DNA of 64,000 bases from Sulfitobacter sp. OXR-159 (GTDB taxonomy: Bacteria > Pseudomonadota > Alphaproteobacteria > Rhodobacterales > Rhodobacteraceae): assembly GCF_034377145.1 (NCBI RefSeq), contig NZ_CP139707.1:2117001-2181000 (forward strand), in the 5' to 3' direction. The stretch's first letter is position 1. Every line of letters begins with the position of its first letter. Position numbers and translations under genes: made by a program. Below are positions 32,872-40,350 of this stretch, piece by piece. A model generated the notes under the pieces. It saw only the letters and a program-made list of their open reading frames with translations, searched no databases and was not told the origin of the DNA.

Positions 32872-33735
32872 ATGAACCTCATAGACAACTGGCGACGGAT
32901 CGCCTTTCGAAGCTATTCGATGTGGAGCCTGTACCTCGGCCTCCTCGCCCTTTTAGGCAGCGAAATCCTCTACGGGTTTTTCGGCATCGAGGCGGACCCC
33001 TACCCGCTCGGCAAGGCCGCTCTCGCGTTCTTCATTATCGGTATTTTTGGGCGCTTGATTCGGCAGGATGCGCAAAGCGTTGTTTTCCGCCGGGGCCTGT
33101 TCCTCACGGCTTTCGCCTACGGCTTGGTGATGCTGTTTCAATCGCTGGGCGGTGCGGTCATCGAGGGCCGACAGGCGCCGGAGTATCGCCATGATGTCCG
33201 CATTGAGCAGCATGCCCGCATCATCCCGGCGATGGCGGAGGTGCCCGTGGAGCTGGTCAAGGCCGGGGGTGTCGCGACCGAAGGCGAGTTCTTGGCGATC
33301 GCCGTGCCGTTCATTGGCGAGTGGGAGGGCTTGCGGCTGGTGGCCTACAAGGATGTTGTCGGCGTCTGGACCGTCTGTTTTGGAGAGACGAAAGGCGTGC
33401 GGCCTGGTGACCGCTATACCGTGGCGGAATGCGAAGCCATGCTCGCCCGCGAGATATTGAGCTACCGGCAAGGCCTGCACCGCTACTTCACCCCATCGAC
33501 CTTATCCGATCGGCTGCCCGTCAAGCGCGATGTGGCCTATGTCAGCCTTGCGTACAATGTCGGCGTGTCGCGGGCCGGGACAGCAACCGCGACCAAGCGC
33601 CTGAACGCGGGTGATGTGCCGGGCGGCTGCGAAGCGCTGACCTGGTACAATAAGGCGGGCGGCCGCGTGTGGCGCGGTCTTGTTCGTCGGCGCTCTGCTG
33701 AGAAAGGTTTCTGCATGGCCGGGGTGATCGCATGA
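32872..33735 (+). CDS. Endolysin, GH24 muramidase with N-terminal holin-like membrane domain
   Basis: 287 residues. The first 95 contain three membrane helices (about 17-37, 46-64, 75-93), like stand-alone small holin-type proteins of alphaproteobacterial phages. The lysozyme domain starts near 138; E152-x8-D161-x5-T167 is the T4-lysozyme catalytic triad, and ALTWYNKAGGRVWRGLVRRR is the conserved C-terminal helix region. I chose the ATG at 32872 for GGAAGG eight bases upstream. It cleaves peptidoglycan at lysis; membrane tethering suggests a SAR- or pinholin-like release control (inference). Confidence 0.88.
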   Translation: MNLIDNWRRIAFRSYSMWSLYLGLLALLGSEILYGFFGIEADPYPLGKAALAFFIIGIFGRLIRQDAQSVVFRRGLFLTAFAYGLVMLFQSLGGAVIEGRQAPEYRHDVRIEQHARIIPAMAEVPVELVKAGGVATEGEFLAIAVPFIGEWEGLRLVAYKDVVGVWTVCFGETKGVRPGDRYTVAECEAMLAREILSYRQGLHRYFTPSTLSDRLPVKRDVAYVSLAYNVGVSRAGTATATKRLNAGDVPGGCEALTWYNKAGGRVWRGLVRRRSAEKGFCMAGVIA

Positions 33736-34016
33736 TGTACGAGCTCGTAACCATTCTCGCCCTGTTCGCGGTCCAAATCGCGGACGTGTGGACAACCAAT
33801 CAGATTCTCGCCCGCGGCGGCCGTGAGCTGAACCCGATCATGAAATGGATCATGGATAAGACAGGTGATCAGTGGTCAGTGGTGAAGGTCGCGGCCGCGC
33901 TGATCGTAGCCGCTTTTCTCTGGACCAATGGGAATATCTCGGCCGTCTGGATCATCACCGCGATCACGGGGCTCGTTGCCTTGAATAACTATCGGGTCTT
34001 GCGAGGCATGAGATGA
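33732..34016 (+). CDS. Small membrane protein, DUF5658-like (holin candidate)
   Basis: 94 residues, three hydrophobic segments (LVTILALFAVQIADVWTTNQ, SVVKVAAALIVAAFLW, SAVWIITAITGLVALNNYRV). DVWTTNQIL with ELNPIMKW resembles DUF5658 membrane proteins. Placed between endolysin and spanins and overlapping both, it is the best stand-alone holin candidate, although the endolysin also carries a holin-like part. Confidence 0.65.
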   Translation: MMYELVTILALFAVQIADVWTTNQILARGGRELNPIMKWIMDKTGDQWSVVKVAAALIVAAFLWTNGNISAVWIITAITGLVALNNYRVLRGMR

Positions 34017-34300
34017 TCGGGGCGGCCCTGATTTCTCGCCTCGCGCCCTACCTGATCGCCGCCGCACTAGCAGGTGGCGGCGTCTGGTGGGTCATGGGGC
34101 TCAGAGAGGAGAACGCGGCCCTGCGGTCCGATGTTGACCGACTGACAAGAGTGCTGGCCGGATGCACGGCCCGCGCAAGCAACCTCATAGAGGACAATGA
34201 AAGCGATGCCAAAGTCGACAACATGCCTGATCTTCGCGCCGTTCCTGATGAGTGGCTGTTCGTGGTTCCAGACACCCCCGGCCCCTCCACCGTCTACTGA
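34013..34300 (+). CDS. Inner-membrane spanin (Rz-like)
   Basis: 95 residues. One N-terminal membrane helix (LAPYLIAAALAGGGVWWVMG) with its C-terminal part outside, continuing into a coiled coil (LREENAALRSDVDRLTRVLA), as expected of Rz. Its overlap with the lipoprotein frame below supports this role: together they span the periplasm and fuse inner and outer membranes at lysis. Overlaps the upstream stop (ATGA). Confidence 0.7.
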   Translation: MIGAALISRLAPYLIAAALAGGGVWWVMGLREENAALRSDVDRLTRVLAGCTARASNLIEDNESDAKVDNMPDLRAVPDEWLFVVPDTPGPSTVY

Positions 34301-34436
34301 GGTGGCATTCTGCGATGTCGAAGAGAAGCGCCGGTTCACGCGCGAGGAGATCGATTGGCGGGCGAAAAATGCGCCGTGGAATCTGAGGCGGGATTATAAG
34401 ACCAACCTGACCTTCGAGCGTGAGTGTGAAGCTTGA
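34197..34436 (+). CDS. Outer-membrane spanin lipoprotein (Rz1-like), overlapping in another frame
   Basis: 79 residues. MKAMPKSTTCLIFAPFLMSG-C is a lipoprotein signal with lipobox LMSGC (Cys21), followed by the Pro-rich PPAPPPSTE typical of Rz1. The start is preceded by AGAGGA and lies inside the Rz-like gene in the +1 frame, the classical Rz/Rz1 nesting. The C-terminal 40 residues are charged. No gene follows for 130 bases. Confidence 0.78.
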   Translation: MKAMPKSTTCLIFAPFLMSGCSWFQTPPAPPPSTEVAFCDVEEKRRFTREEIDWRAKNAPWNLRRDYKTNLTFERECEA

Positions 34437-34568
34437 GCGGCCAATAGGCGCCTTGGTGCTCACCTAGTATGGACTATGTCTGGTTTGCAGAATCACCGCC
34501 AATGATGAAGGCTCCACCGGCGAGCGTTGGAAAATTGAAAAACTACGCAATCATGTTATATATTTCCT

Positions 34569-34745
34569 ATGTGTAAGAATGATCGAAACAATCATGAAGC
34601 TAACGACCGCACCCGGTCGGACGACGCCTGCGACGCGGCGAACAAGTTTTTTGATGCTATTTTTCAGGACGATACGTTGGAAGAATCAGTAAAAAGAGAT
34701 CATTCAGATGGCGCATTCCGAGGAAAAAAACCTTTCCGTTTATGA
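34569..34745 (+). CDS. Possible small acidic protein overlapping the DUF6414-like gene
   Basis: 58 codons, MCKNDRNNHEANDRTRSDDA onward, ending GKKPFRL inside the next gene in another frame. Charged, with FFDAIFQDDTLEESV as a possible helix. No Shine-Dalgarno; the ATG follows an AT-rich TATATATTTCCT, so it may be leaderless. Could be an antitoxin-like partner of the next gene or chance. The stretch 34437-34568 shows nothing else. Confidence 0.35.
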   Translation: MCKNDRNNHEANDRTRSDDACDAANKFFDAIFQDDTLEESVKRDHSDGAFRGKKPFRL

Positions 34746-35496
34746 ATTTATCTATGTCGACTGGCGACGCGTTGCCAGTCTGATCGCTCAAATGGATCCG
34801 AACGGGGTCATGACGGCGTTAGAGACTTCTTCAACTCGCGACAAAGCTGTCTCACTAGACGTGGAAACCGCAGGCGAAGCGGGGATACCTCTTGTTAAAA
34901 AGGGCTCGCTAGGAGCAGCCTTACAAGGCCAAGCTGGCTATGCGGCCTCAGTTAATAAGAGCTTTGACGCATCTGATATTGCTCCGCAGACGCTACTCTC
35001 CCTACTTGATCATAGAGGAATGATCTTCCGAGATGCCAGTAAGGCAACATTTGGGTCAATTGCACTGATGCGAGGCAACTTGCATATATTGGATTTGGGC
35101 TTGATTTCCGAAAGCTGGCACCAATTCGAAGGCGAGGGCGAGCAAGGATTTGGCGCAGTGGCAAGCAAGCTCTTCGACGATCCAGTCGCACTCCTATTTG
35201 GGGCTGGGAAAAAGACCTGGTCTCCCTTCAAGAGAGAGTATTGGCAGCTGGGCGCTTCTAGCATCCTGACACACGGCCACCATATTTCTGGGAAATGGAG
35301 TATCTTAGGGGTGATTTCGAAAATGCCCGAAACCAAGCCCTCCAACTCAAAAGCTAATAGCTTCCCCGACGGGCACCGCATCCCCACCATGCTTGAGGGA
35401 ATGAATGAAATTAAACAGGAAACGGGGTGTCCAGATGATTTCTACGCTGTCACCCCTCTTCTTTGCTTCCGGGCGATAGGGGTAAATGCGGGCTGA
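34708..35496 (+). CDS. DUF6414-like cargo protein
   Basis: 262 residues. The start YEFIYVDWRRVASLIAQMD resembles the DUF6414 opening (IY-D-RV-S--AQ), and KGSLGAALQGQAGYAASVNK with a later helical LLSLLDHRGMI also fits. The gene is richer in A/T than the tail operon and lies behind the lysis genes, where morons and defence cargo are found. No catalytic motif visible; function unknown. A weak AAAGAGA precedes the ATG. Confidence 0.55.
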   Translation: MAHSEEKNLSVYEFIYVDWRRVASLIAQMDPNGVMTALETSSTRDKAVSLDVETAGEAGIPLVKKGSLGAALQGQAGYAASVNKSFDASDIAPQTLLSLLDHRGMIFRDASKATFGSIALMRGNLHILDLGLISESWHQFEGEGEQGFGAVASKLFDDPVALLFGAGKKTWSPFKREYWQLGASSILTHGHHISGKWSILGVISKMPETKPSNSKANSFPDGHRIPTMLEGMNEIKQETGCPDDFYAVTPLLCFRAIGVNAG

Positions 35497-35523
35497 TAGA
35501 GCCATCTCCACTTCTTTCGGCTG

Positions 35524-35680
35524 CTAGAGGTGCTGCATTTTGCAGCGCATCCAGTGGTTTTTCAATGAATTCCAGCTGCCTCGGCTGAGCTGGATTTCAC
35601 CCACAGTATTTCCGTCGACATCCAACAAGTCGGCCCAGAACCGTGTCCTGGGGCACGTCGCTCTCGAAAGCAAGAACCAT
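35524..35680 (-). pseudogene. Frameshifted small gene downstream of the zinc-ribbon gene
   Basis: An ATG at 35680 with GGAGG seven bases upstream opens MVLAFESDVPQDT but stops after 27 codons. The neighbouring frame continues RFWADLLDVDGNTVGEIQLS and ends MRCKMQHL at 35524. One base near the QDT codons joins both into a plausible 52-residue protein. A broken gene, a shift site or a sequencing error are the options. Confidence 0.4.
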
Positions 35681-35698
35681 ACTGATTTCCTCCGGCAG

Positions 35699-35968
35699 CT
35701 AGTCGGGTTTACGGTTGGTGATCTCAATTGATGTCCTATCGCCGTGCAGGCTAACGCGCACCTCAGCTCGATCATCGGTCGAGCCTTGAGCCTGGCTGCG
35801 CGCCATATTCAGAAGCGCCTGAATTGGCCTCCACGCTTCCCAATCTTTCTGGGTCAAGAGGTTTGCCCCACATTTAGGGCAGGCTGCGCCGACATGCTCC
35901 GGTGTGATCGTACCGACATGTTCAACATGACCGCATCCGCCTGCATCGCAATTTAATACTTCGCTCAT
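35699..35968 (-). CDS. Small zinc-ribbon protein
   Basis: 89 residues. NCDAGGCGHVEH and AACPKCGAN form a four-Cys ribbon, followed by a helical segment and RTSIEITNRKPD. AAGGAGG lies six bases before the ATG, a very strong start. Belongs to the leftward gene group at the right end of the prophage. Such ribbons occur in many phage early genes; the target is unknown. Confidence 0.65.
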   Translation of the reverse strand: MSEVLNCDAGGCGHVEHVGTITPEHVGAACPKCGANLLTQKDWEAWRPIQALLNMARSQAQGSTDDRAEVRVSLHGDRTSIEITNRKPD

Positions 35969-35988
35969 TACCGCCTCCTTTCGTGTAC

Positions 35989-36873
35989 TTAAGCGCGATG
36001 GCTTGGCAGACCATCACCTTCCCATCCATGTGGCATCAGGAAGCCAGCCGCGCGGCGGTGGCCGCCCCCGCCATAGGCTGCGGCGATCTGCGAAACGTCT
36101 AGGCCGTCGCCGCGCGATCGAAGTGAGAACGCCCGGCCCTTCGGCCCGTCGACATAAGTCGCAGCGAAGGGCTCACCCTCGGCCATTGTGCCGGCCGTGT
36201 CCGATGCGAGAGCGTATGGCGCGGCGGCGACAGGAACCTCATGGCCGCCGATCACCATACGGCGTTTCGAGACATCGATTACCTGACGCACCAGTTTGTC
36301 GTGCGCGCGCAGAATGGCCCCGCCCTCAGCAGCAACGCGGCCGATGTCGGCGTCTGCCTGGAGCCGCGCCGCTAGATCGTGCCATGTATCCCATGTCATC
36401 TCGTGCGATCCGATGACCGCGTTTATCTCTCGCGACTGGTCTATGCTCCAGCGCCACAGATCGCGGTCGGCCACGACATCGACCAGGAAGGGGCGCGCGC
36501 CCTGGTGGAAGTAGTCCCACGCCATCTGCGCACCGCTCCGATCCATATCGAAGAGCGCGGCGGGGTTTCCGGCAGCCGCCCGATGTGCGTCCCATCCCCC
36601 GGCTGGGCGCGGCAGGTTGATCAGGTCATCCCTCGCAGTCTTGTGGTGGTCGAGAACGATAATTGAACGAGCTGTGTGGGCCATGCGCTCAAGGACAGGG
36701 CGCTTATAGCTAAAGTCGACGATTATGACGTCAGCGCCTGTCACGCCTGGCGGCTCATCGCCATATCCAGCGGGGATATACTCCACCGTTTCGCCAAGGG
36801 CCTCACGTACCGCCCATGCGGCGGTGAACCCGTCGGCGCAGTTTGCGTGGTAGATACAGATAGTTCGGGTCAT
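35989..36873 (-). CDS. DHH-family phosphoesterase
   Basis: 294 residues. Motif I YHANCADGFTAAW, motif II VDFSYKR, motif III LDHHKTA and the C-terminal DHHA1 GGGGHRRAAGF are all present, so the Mn-dependent active site is intact. The family includes RecJ-like nucleases, NrnA-type oligoribonucleases and cyclic-dinucleotide phosphodiesterases. The absence of a RecJ OB domain and the length of about 300 suggest a small-nucleotide hydrolase. In a phage it could degrade signalling nucleotides or nanoRNA; that is inference. Confidence 0.87.
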   Translation of the reverse strand: MTRTICIYHANCADGFTAAWAVREALGETVEYIPAGYGDEPPGVTGADVIIVDFSYKRPVLERMAHTARSIIVLDHHKTARDDLINLPRPAGGWDAHRAAAGNPAALFDMDRSGAQMAWDYFHQGARPFLVDVVADRDLWRWSIDQSREINAVIGSHEMTWDTWHDLAARLQADADIGRVAAEGGAILRAHDKLVRQVIDVSKRRMVIGGHEVPVAAAPYALASDTAGTMAEGEPFAATYVDGPKGRAFSLRSRGDGLDVSQIAAAYGGGGHRRAAGFLMPHGWEGDGLPSHRA

Positions 36874-36899
36874 CTCAATCCCTCCCAGATGTAGTTGGA

Positions 36900-37274
36900 T
36901 TACGCGCCGTTTTCGACAGCGGCGGGCGAGTGCGTGGGTGCTCGCAGCATGTCTTGAACCATTCTGATGTCGTGCTCTGACGGCTCTTGTTTCAAAGTGA
37001 CCCGCAAGGCTTTCCGATTATCGGCATCGCGCCCCACCCCGAGCACCCGAATTGCACTGTCGAATAAAGCGCATGGCCATTTTATCAGGTGATGCTTGAC
37101 TGCATTCCCGGCGCGCGCCGCCGCCTCACAATGAGCCGCGTCCCTTCCATAGGTGATCACATGTTCATATCCATCATCTCCCACCTTCCTTGCGATGACG
37201 ATCACCTGATCCCACCCATGAGTAACTGCGATGTCTTTTGCTGCTTTGATTGGCAGGCGTGACTGTTTGGTCAT
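36900..37274 (-). CDS. Hypothetical phage protein
   Basis: 124 residues. LPIKAAKDIAVTHGWDQVIV, IARKVGDDGYEHVITYGRDA and HCEAAARAGNAVKHHLIKWP resemble a small alpha/beta protein often found in phages of Alphaproteobacteria, of unknown function. GGGAG precedes the ATG. The C-terminal part (KALRVTLKQEPSEHDIRMVQ) may be a separate helix pair. Confidence 0.65.
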   Translation of the reverse strand: MTKQSRLPIKAAKDIAVTHGWDQVIVIARKVGDDGYEHVITYGRDAAHCEAAARAGNAVKHHLIKWPCALFDSAIRVLGVGRDADNRKALRVTLKQEPSEHDIRMVQDMLRAPTHSPAAVENGA

Positions 37275-37290
37275 TTAGGTCTCCCTTGAA

Positions 37291-37533
37291 TTATTTCGGT
37301 TGGCGCTTGTTCGCAAAAAGCATGATCCGTTCTTCTACGCTGGGGATGACCCCCTCATTGAGCATGGCGATCGCCTTCTTCGGGTCATTTCCCATCGCGG
37401 CAATTGGGACCGTGGCGATCACATGATCGAGAGTGATCAGGATGGTTGCCCGGTCCTCCATCGGGTGGCGTCCATCGCAAATCTCTTTGGCCGCGGCGAG
37501 CGCGCGATAGGTGTCTTTTTGAGCATTATTCAT
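37291..37533 (-). CDS. Hypothetical phage protein
   Basis: 80 residues, helical: DTYRALAAAKEICDGRHPME, ATILITLDHVIATVPIAAMG, VEERIMLFANKR. GGAG lies six bases before the ATG. First gene of the leftward group near the prophage right end. No family is recognised. Confidence 0.6.
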   Translation of the reverse strand: MNNAQKDTYRALAAAKEICDGRHPMEDRATILITLDHVIATVPIAAMGNDPKKAIAMLNEGVIPSVEERIMLFANKRQPK

Positions 37534-37847
37534 GGGGTCTCCTGCGGCCGAAAAGCGTGTATTTTCCTGTGGGGAGTCCTGATTTTTCGTGGTCCACCCT
37601 CATTGTAAGTGATTGAAATATATAAGGCCCGACAGGCTTCGCGCGTGGTCCACATGCCCTATAAAAATAAGAGAAAAACGGCGCTAATTGTTGACCGTGT
37701 GGGGGCACCACTTTTCCCGCCAGATGAAACACTTATCCTCACGCTGATCCGATACCTGCCGCCCGCGGTTTACGGATGCCTGTGCGCATTGCTCGCCCCC
37801 AAGGCCCCGCGATCACACCAGTTTCGGCGAACGCGGGGCCGTGGCGC
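37534..37847. other. Non-coding right junction of the prophage
   Basis: No convincing gene. CGTGGTCCAC occurs twice (37588-37597 and 37644-37653), 56 bp apart, around an A/T-rich stretch. The host-side part contains a long inverted repeat GGCCCCGC/GCGGGGCC (37803-37840) just after purU. The attachment site probably lies here, but the left copy needed to prove it is outside the window. Confidence 0.4.
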
Positions 37848-38732
37848 TTACCCCATCAGCTTGGAACTATAGCTGCCCGGCGATGCCGGAAAGACCACGG
37901 TTTTATTCCCGTTCAGAAAGACCCGTTGATGGGCATGGGCGTGGATCGCCCGCGCCAGGACGCTGGCCTCAACGTCACGGCCCAGCGACACATAGTCAGA
38001 GGCGCTTTGCGCATGGGTGACCCGCACGGTGTCCTGTTCGATAATCGGTCCTTCGTCCAAATCGGCGGTGACGTAATGCGACGTGGCACCGATCAATTTC
38101 ACGCCCCGCTCATAGGCCTGTTTATAGGGGTTCGCCCCCTTGAAAGACGGCAGGAAAGAGTGGTGGATGTTGATGATCCGACCCGACATTTTCTGACACA
38201 TGGCATCCGAGAGGATCTGCATGTAGCGCGCCAGCACGACCAGTTCCGCGCCGGTATCCTCTACCACCTCCATGATCCGCGCCTCTGCCTGCGGCTTGTT
38301 ATTCTTGGTTACCTTGATGCAATGAAACGGAATGTCATGGTTCGCCACCACCTTTTGATAGTCCATGTGGTTCGAAATCACGGCGACGATCTCAATCGGG
38401 AGGGCTCCGATCCGCACCCGGTAGAGCAGATCGTTCAGACAATGGCCAAAGCGAGAGACCATGACCACGACCTTCATCGTGGTGTCTTGGTCATGGAAAT
38501 CATAGGTCATGCCAAAGGGTTCTGCGACCGCATCAAACCCGTCGCGCAGGCTCTCAAGCGTGGCCCCGGTTTCCGCCTCTGCGCTGATGCGCATGAAAAA
38601 CTGGCCGTTCTCCGTGTCGTCGAACTGCGCGCTGTCGGTGATATTGCACCCGGTTTCGGCGATGTAATTGGCGATGGCGGCGACGATCCCCCGTTTCGAG
38701 GGGCAAGTCACGGTCAGGCAGAACTGGGTCAT
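37848..38732 (-). CDS. purU: Formyltetrahydrofolate deformylase
   Basis: 294 residues. An N-terminal ACT domain (LTVTCPSKRGIVAAIANYIA) regulates the enzyme. The formyl-transferase fold contains SNHMDYQKVVANHDIPFHCI, ARYMQILSD, INIHHSFLPSFKGANPY and GATSHYVTADLDEGPIIEQD, with the catalytic Asn/His/Asp set (N-HHSFLP-D) intact. It hydrolyses 10-formyl-THF to formate and THF, balancing one-carbon pools. Start at 38732 chosen by homology of MTQFCLTVTC and a GGACC upstream. Confidence 0.95.
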   Translation of the reverse strand: MTQFCLTVTCPSKRGIVAAIANYIAETGCNITDSAQFDDTENGQFFMRISAEAETGATLESLRDGFDAVAEPFGMTYDFHDQDTTMKVVVMVSRFGHCLNDLLYRVRIGALPIEIVAVISNHMDYQKVVANHDIPFHCIKVTKNNKPQAEARIMEVVEDTGAELVVLARYMQILSDAMCQKMSGRIINIHHSFLPSFKGANPYKQAYERGVKLIGATSHYVTADLDEGPIIEQDTVRVTHAQSASDYVSLGRDVEASVLARAIHAHAHQRVFLNGNKTVVFPASPGSYSSKLMG

Positions 38733-38954
38733 GGGGTGGTCCTTTGGGCGGTTGTACGTGGCGGCAGGGGGCCTGTTTTGCTTACGCAACGGATTGCAGG
38801 CTCCACGCGGGAAGGCAAGCGATAGCGGGCTCACGGCGCCGCCAAAGCGGCCCATACCAAATGGTGAGCATCTGTTATCGCTTGAAATCTACGCGGCGGC
38901 CTTAAATTTGCCCATAGTGGACCCTGTCTGCGGACCACCAAAGGAGCGCCCGAA

Positions 38955-40217
38955 ATGAACGCCAAACCCCAGCCGATGTCCCCTGATGAGGCCTTGAGCC
39001 TTTTCGCCACCACCCGCAGCCGGACGCAGGCTTTGGCAGCGCCGCTTTGTCCCGAAGACATGATGCTGCAAAGCATGGAGGATGCCTCTCCGGTGAAATG
39101 GCATCTGGCCCATACGACGTGGTTCTTTGAGGAGTTCATCATCAAACCCCGGGTCGCTGACTATCGCTCGCCCGATGACCGTTTCGCGGTGCTGTTCAAC
39201 TCCTACTATGTGCAGGCTGGACCGCGTCATGCGCGTGACAAACGCGGATTGGTCTCGCGCCCCGATGGCGCTGCGGTGGGGGCCTATCGCGATCATGTGG
39301 AGAACAGCCTGAACGATCTGATGAACGCCAGCCGCGACGATGCCGATGAGATCGCTCAACTGGTTGAACTGGGCTGCCACCATGAGATGCAGCATCAAGA
39401 GCTGTTGATCACCGACCTGCTCCACGGGCTGAGTTTTAACCCTTTGCTGCCCACCTACAAAGACCCCGAGCCGCTGGCGGTCACCGACGAAATGCCACTC
39501 AACTTCAGCCGCCACAGGGGCGGTCTTGTTGAGATTGGCCATGAGGGGGGCGGCTTTGCCTATGATTGCGAAGGGCCGCGCCACAGGGTCTGGCTCGACC
39601 CCTTTGAGATTGCCGACCGTCCGGTGACCAACCGCGAATGGATCGCTTTCATGGAGGACGGCGGGTACAGCGACGCGCGGCTATGGCTGATGGAAGGCCA
39701 TGCCGTAGCGCAGCGCGAAGCATGGGCGCATCCGCTCTACTGGTGGCAGCAGGATGGCACATGGTGGACCTTTTCCCTGCGCGGGCCGCAGCCTGTCGCG
39801 CTTGATGCGCCGGTGGTCCACGTCAGCTATTATGAGGCCGAAGCCTTTGCCCGTTGGGCCGGGGGCCGTTTGCCCACCGAAGCCGAGCATGAAGTTGCCT
39901 TTCGCGATGTGCCGATCAACGGCAACCTGATGGGCGATGCCGATGCGATCGGTGCCCTACGCCCCCTGCCCGGCAAGGGCATTTGGGGCGATGTCTGGGA
40001 GTGGACCGCCTCTGACTTTGCACCCTACCCCGGTTTCCGCCCGCCTGAGGGTGCTTTGGGCGAATACAATGGCAAGTTCATGGTCAACCAGCGCGTTTTG
40101 CGCGGCGGATCGTGCGCCACGCCAAAGCAACAGTTGCGCCCGAGCTACCGGACGTTTTTCTATCCGCATCAACGCTGGCAGATGATGGGTCTGCGGTTGG
40201 CGCGCGACGCGGATTAA
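38955..40217 (+). CDS. egtB: Ergothioneine biosynthesis protein EgtB (sulfoxide synthase)
   Basis: 420 residues. A DinB-like domain carries the iron ligands (VKWHLAHTTWFFEEF and HHEMQHQELL). The FGE-type C-terminal domain shows DRPVTNREWIAFMEDGGY, HVSYYEAEAFARWAGGRLPT, GDVWEWTASDFAPYPGF and RVLRGGSC. EgtB couples hercynine with cysteine or gamma-glutamylcysteine using O2. The methyltransferase EgtD, usually adjacent, is not here, so the pathway is split. Confidence 0.93.
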   Translation: MNAKPQPMSPDEALSLFATTRSRTQALAAPLCPEDMMLQSMEDASPVKWHLAHTTWFFEEFIIKPRVADYRSPDDRFAVLFNSYYVQAGPRHARDKRGLVSRPDGAAVGAYRDHVENSLNDLMNASRDDADEIAQLVELGCHHEMQHQELLITDLLHGLSFNPLLPTYKDPEPLAVTDEMPLNFSRHRGGLVEIGHEGGGFAYDCEGPRHRVWLDPFEIADRPVTNREWIAFMEDGGYSDARLWLMEGHAVAQREAWAHPLYWWQQDGTWWTFSLRGPQPVALDAPVVHVSYYEAEAFARWAGGRLPTEAEHEVAFRDVPINGNLMGDADAIGALRPLPGKGIWGDVWEWTASDFAPYPGFRPPEGALGEYNGKFMVNQRVLRGGSCATPKQQLRPSYRTFFYPHQRWQMMGLRLARDAD

Positions 40218-40224
40218 GGCCTGA

Positions 40225-40324
40225 GCGGAGTAAGGCCCCGGCGGGAAAAGCCCCGGCGGGAAAGACCGGGCGGAAAAGGCCGAGCGGAAAAGGCCGAAAC
40301 GCCGGGGCATCGCGGCGCCCCGGC
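40225..40324 (+). repeat. Degenerate short tandem repeats and hairpin
   Basis: Units of 14-16 bp resembling CCCCGGCGGGAAAAG are repeated about five times (CCGGGCGGAAAAGG, CCGAGCGGAAAAGG). A hairpin GCCGGGGC/GCCCCGGC (40301-40324) follows, which may terminate egtB. It sits between egtB and the convergent large surface gene. Confidence 0.65.
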
Positions 40325-40350
40325 ATGAGCCTTGCCGCTGGGCCCGCGGC

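Larger units (their letters stand above)
1..37600. mobile_element. Prophage (lambda-type head, P2-type contractile tail), left end outside window
   Basis: Lysogeny control, replication, packaging, head, contractile tail, lysis and cargo genes run without interruption from the left edge to the last phage-like leftward gene, and purU follows at 37.85 kb. Head genes follow the lambda order (terminase small and large, portal, connector, protease/scaffold, D, E). Tail genes follow the P2 order (V, W, J, I, fibre, sheath, tube, E/E', tape measure, U, X, D). No integrase or transposase is seen, so it probably lies left of the window. The right boundary is an estimate placed between the last phage gene and purU; no attachment site could be proven. 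Confidence 0.93.

Noticed and set aside
39400-40200. EgtB FGE domain as a second DGR target
   Set aside because: No TR-like copy of this sequence is seen and it is a conserved enzyme domain with intact iron ligands.
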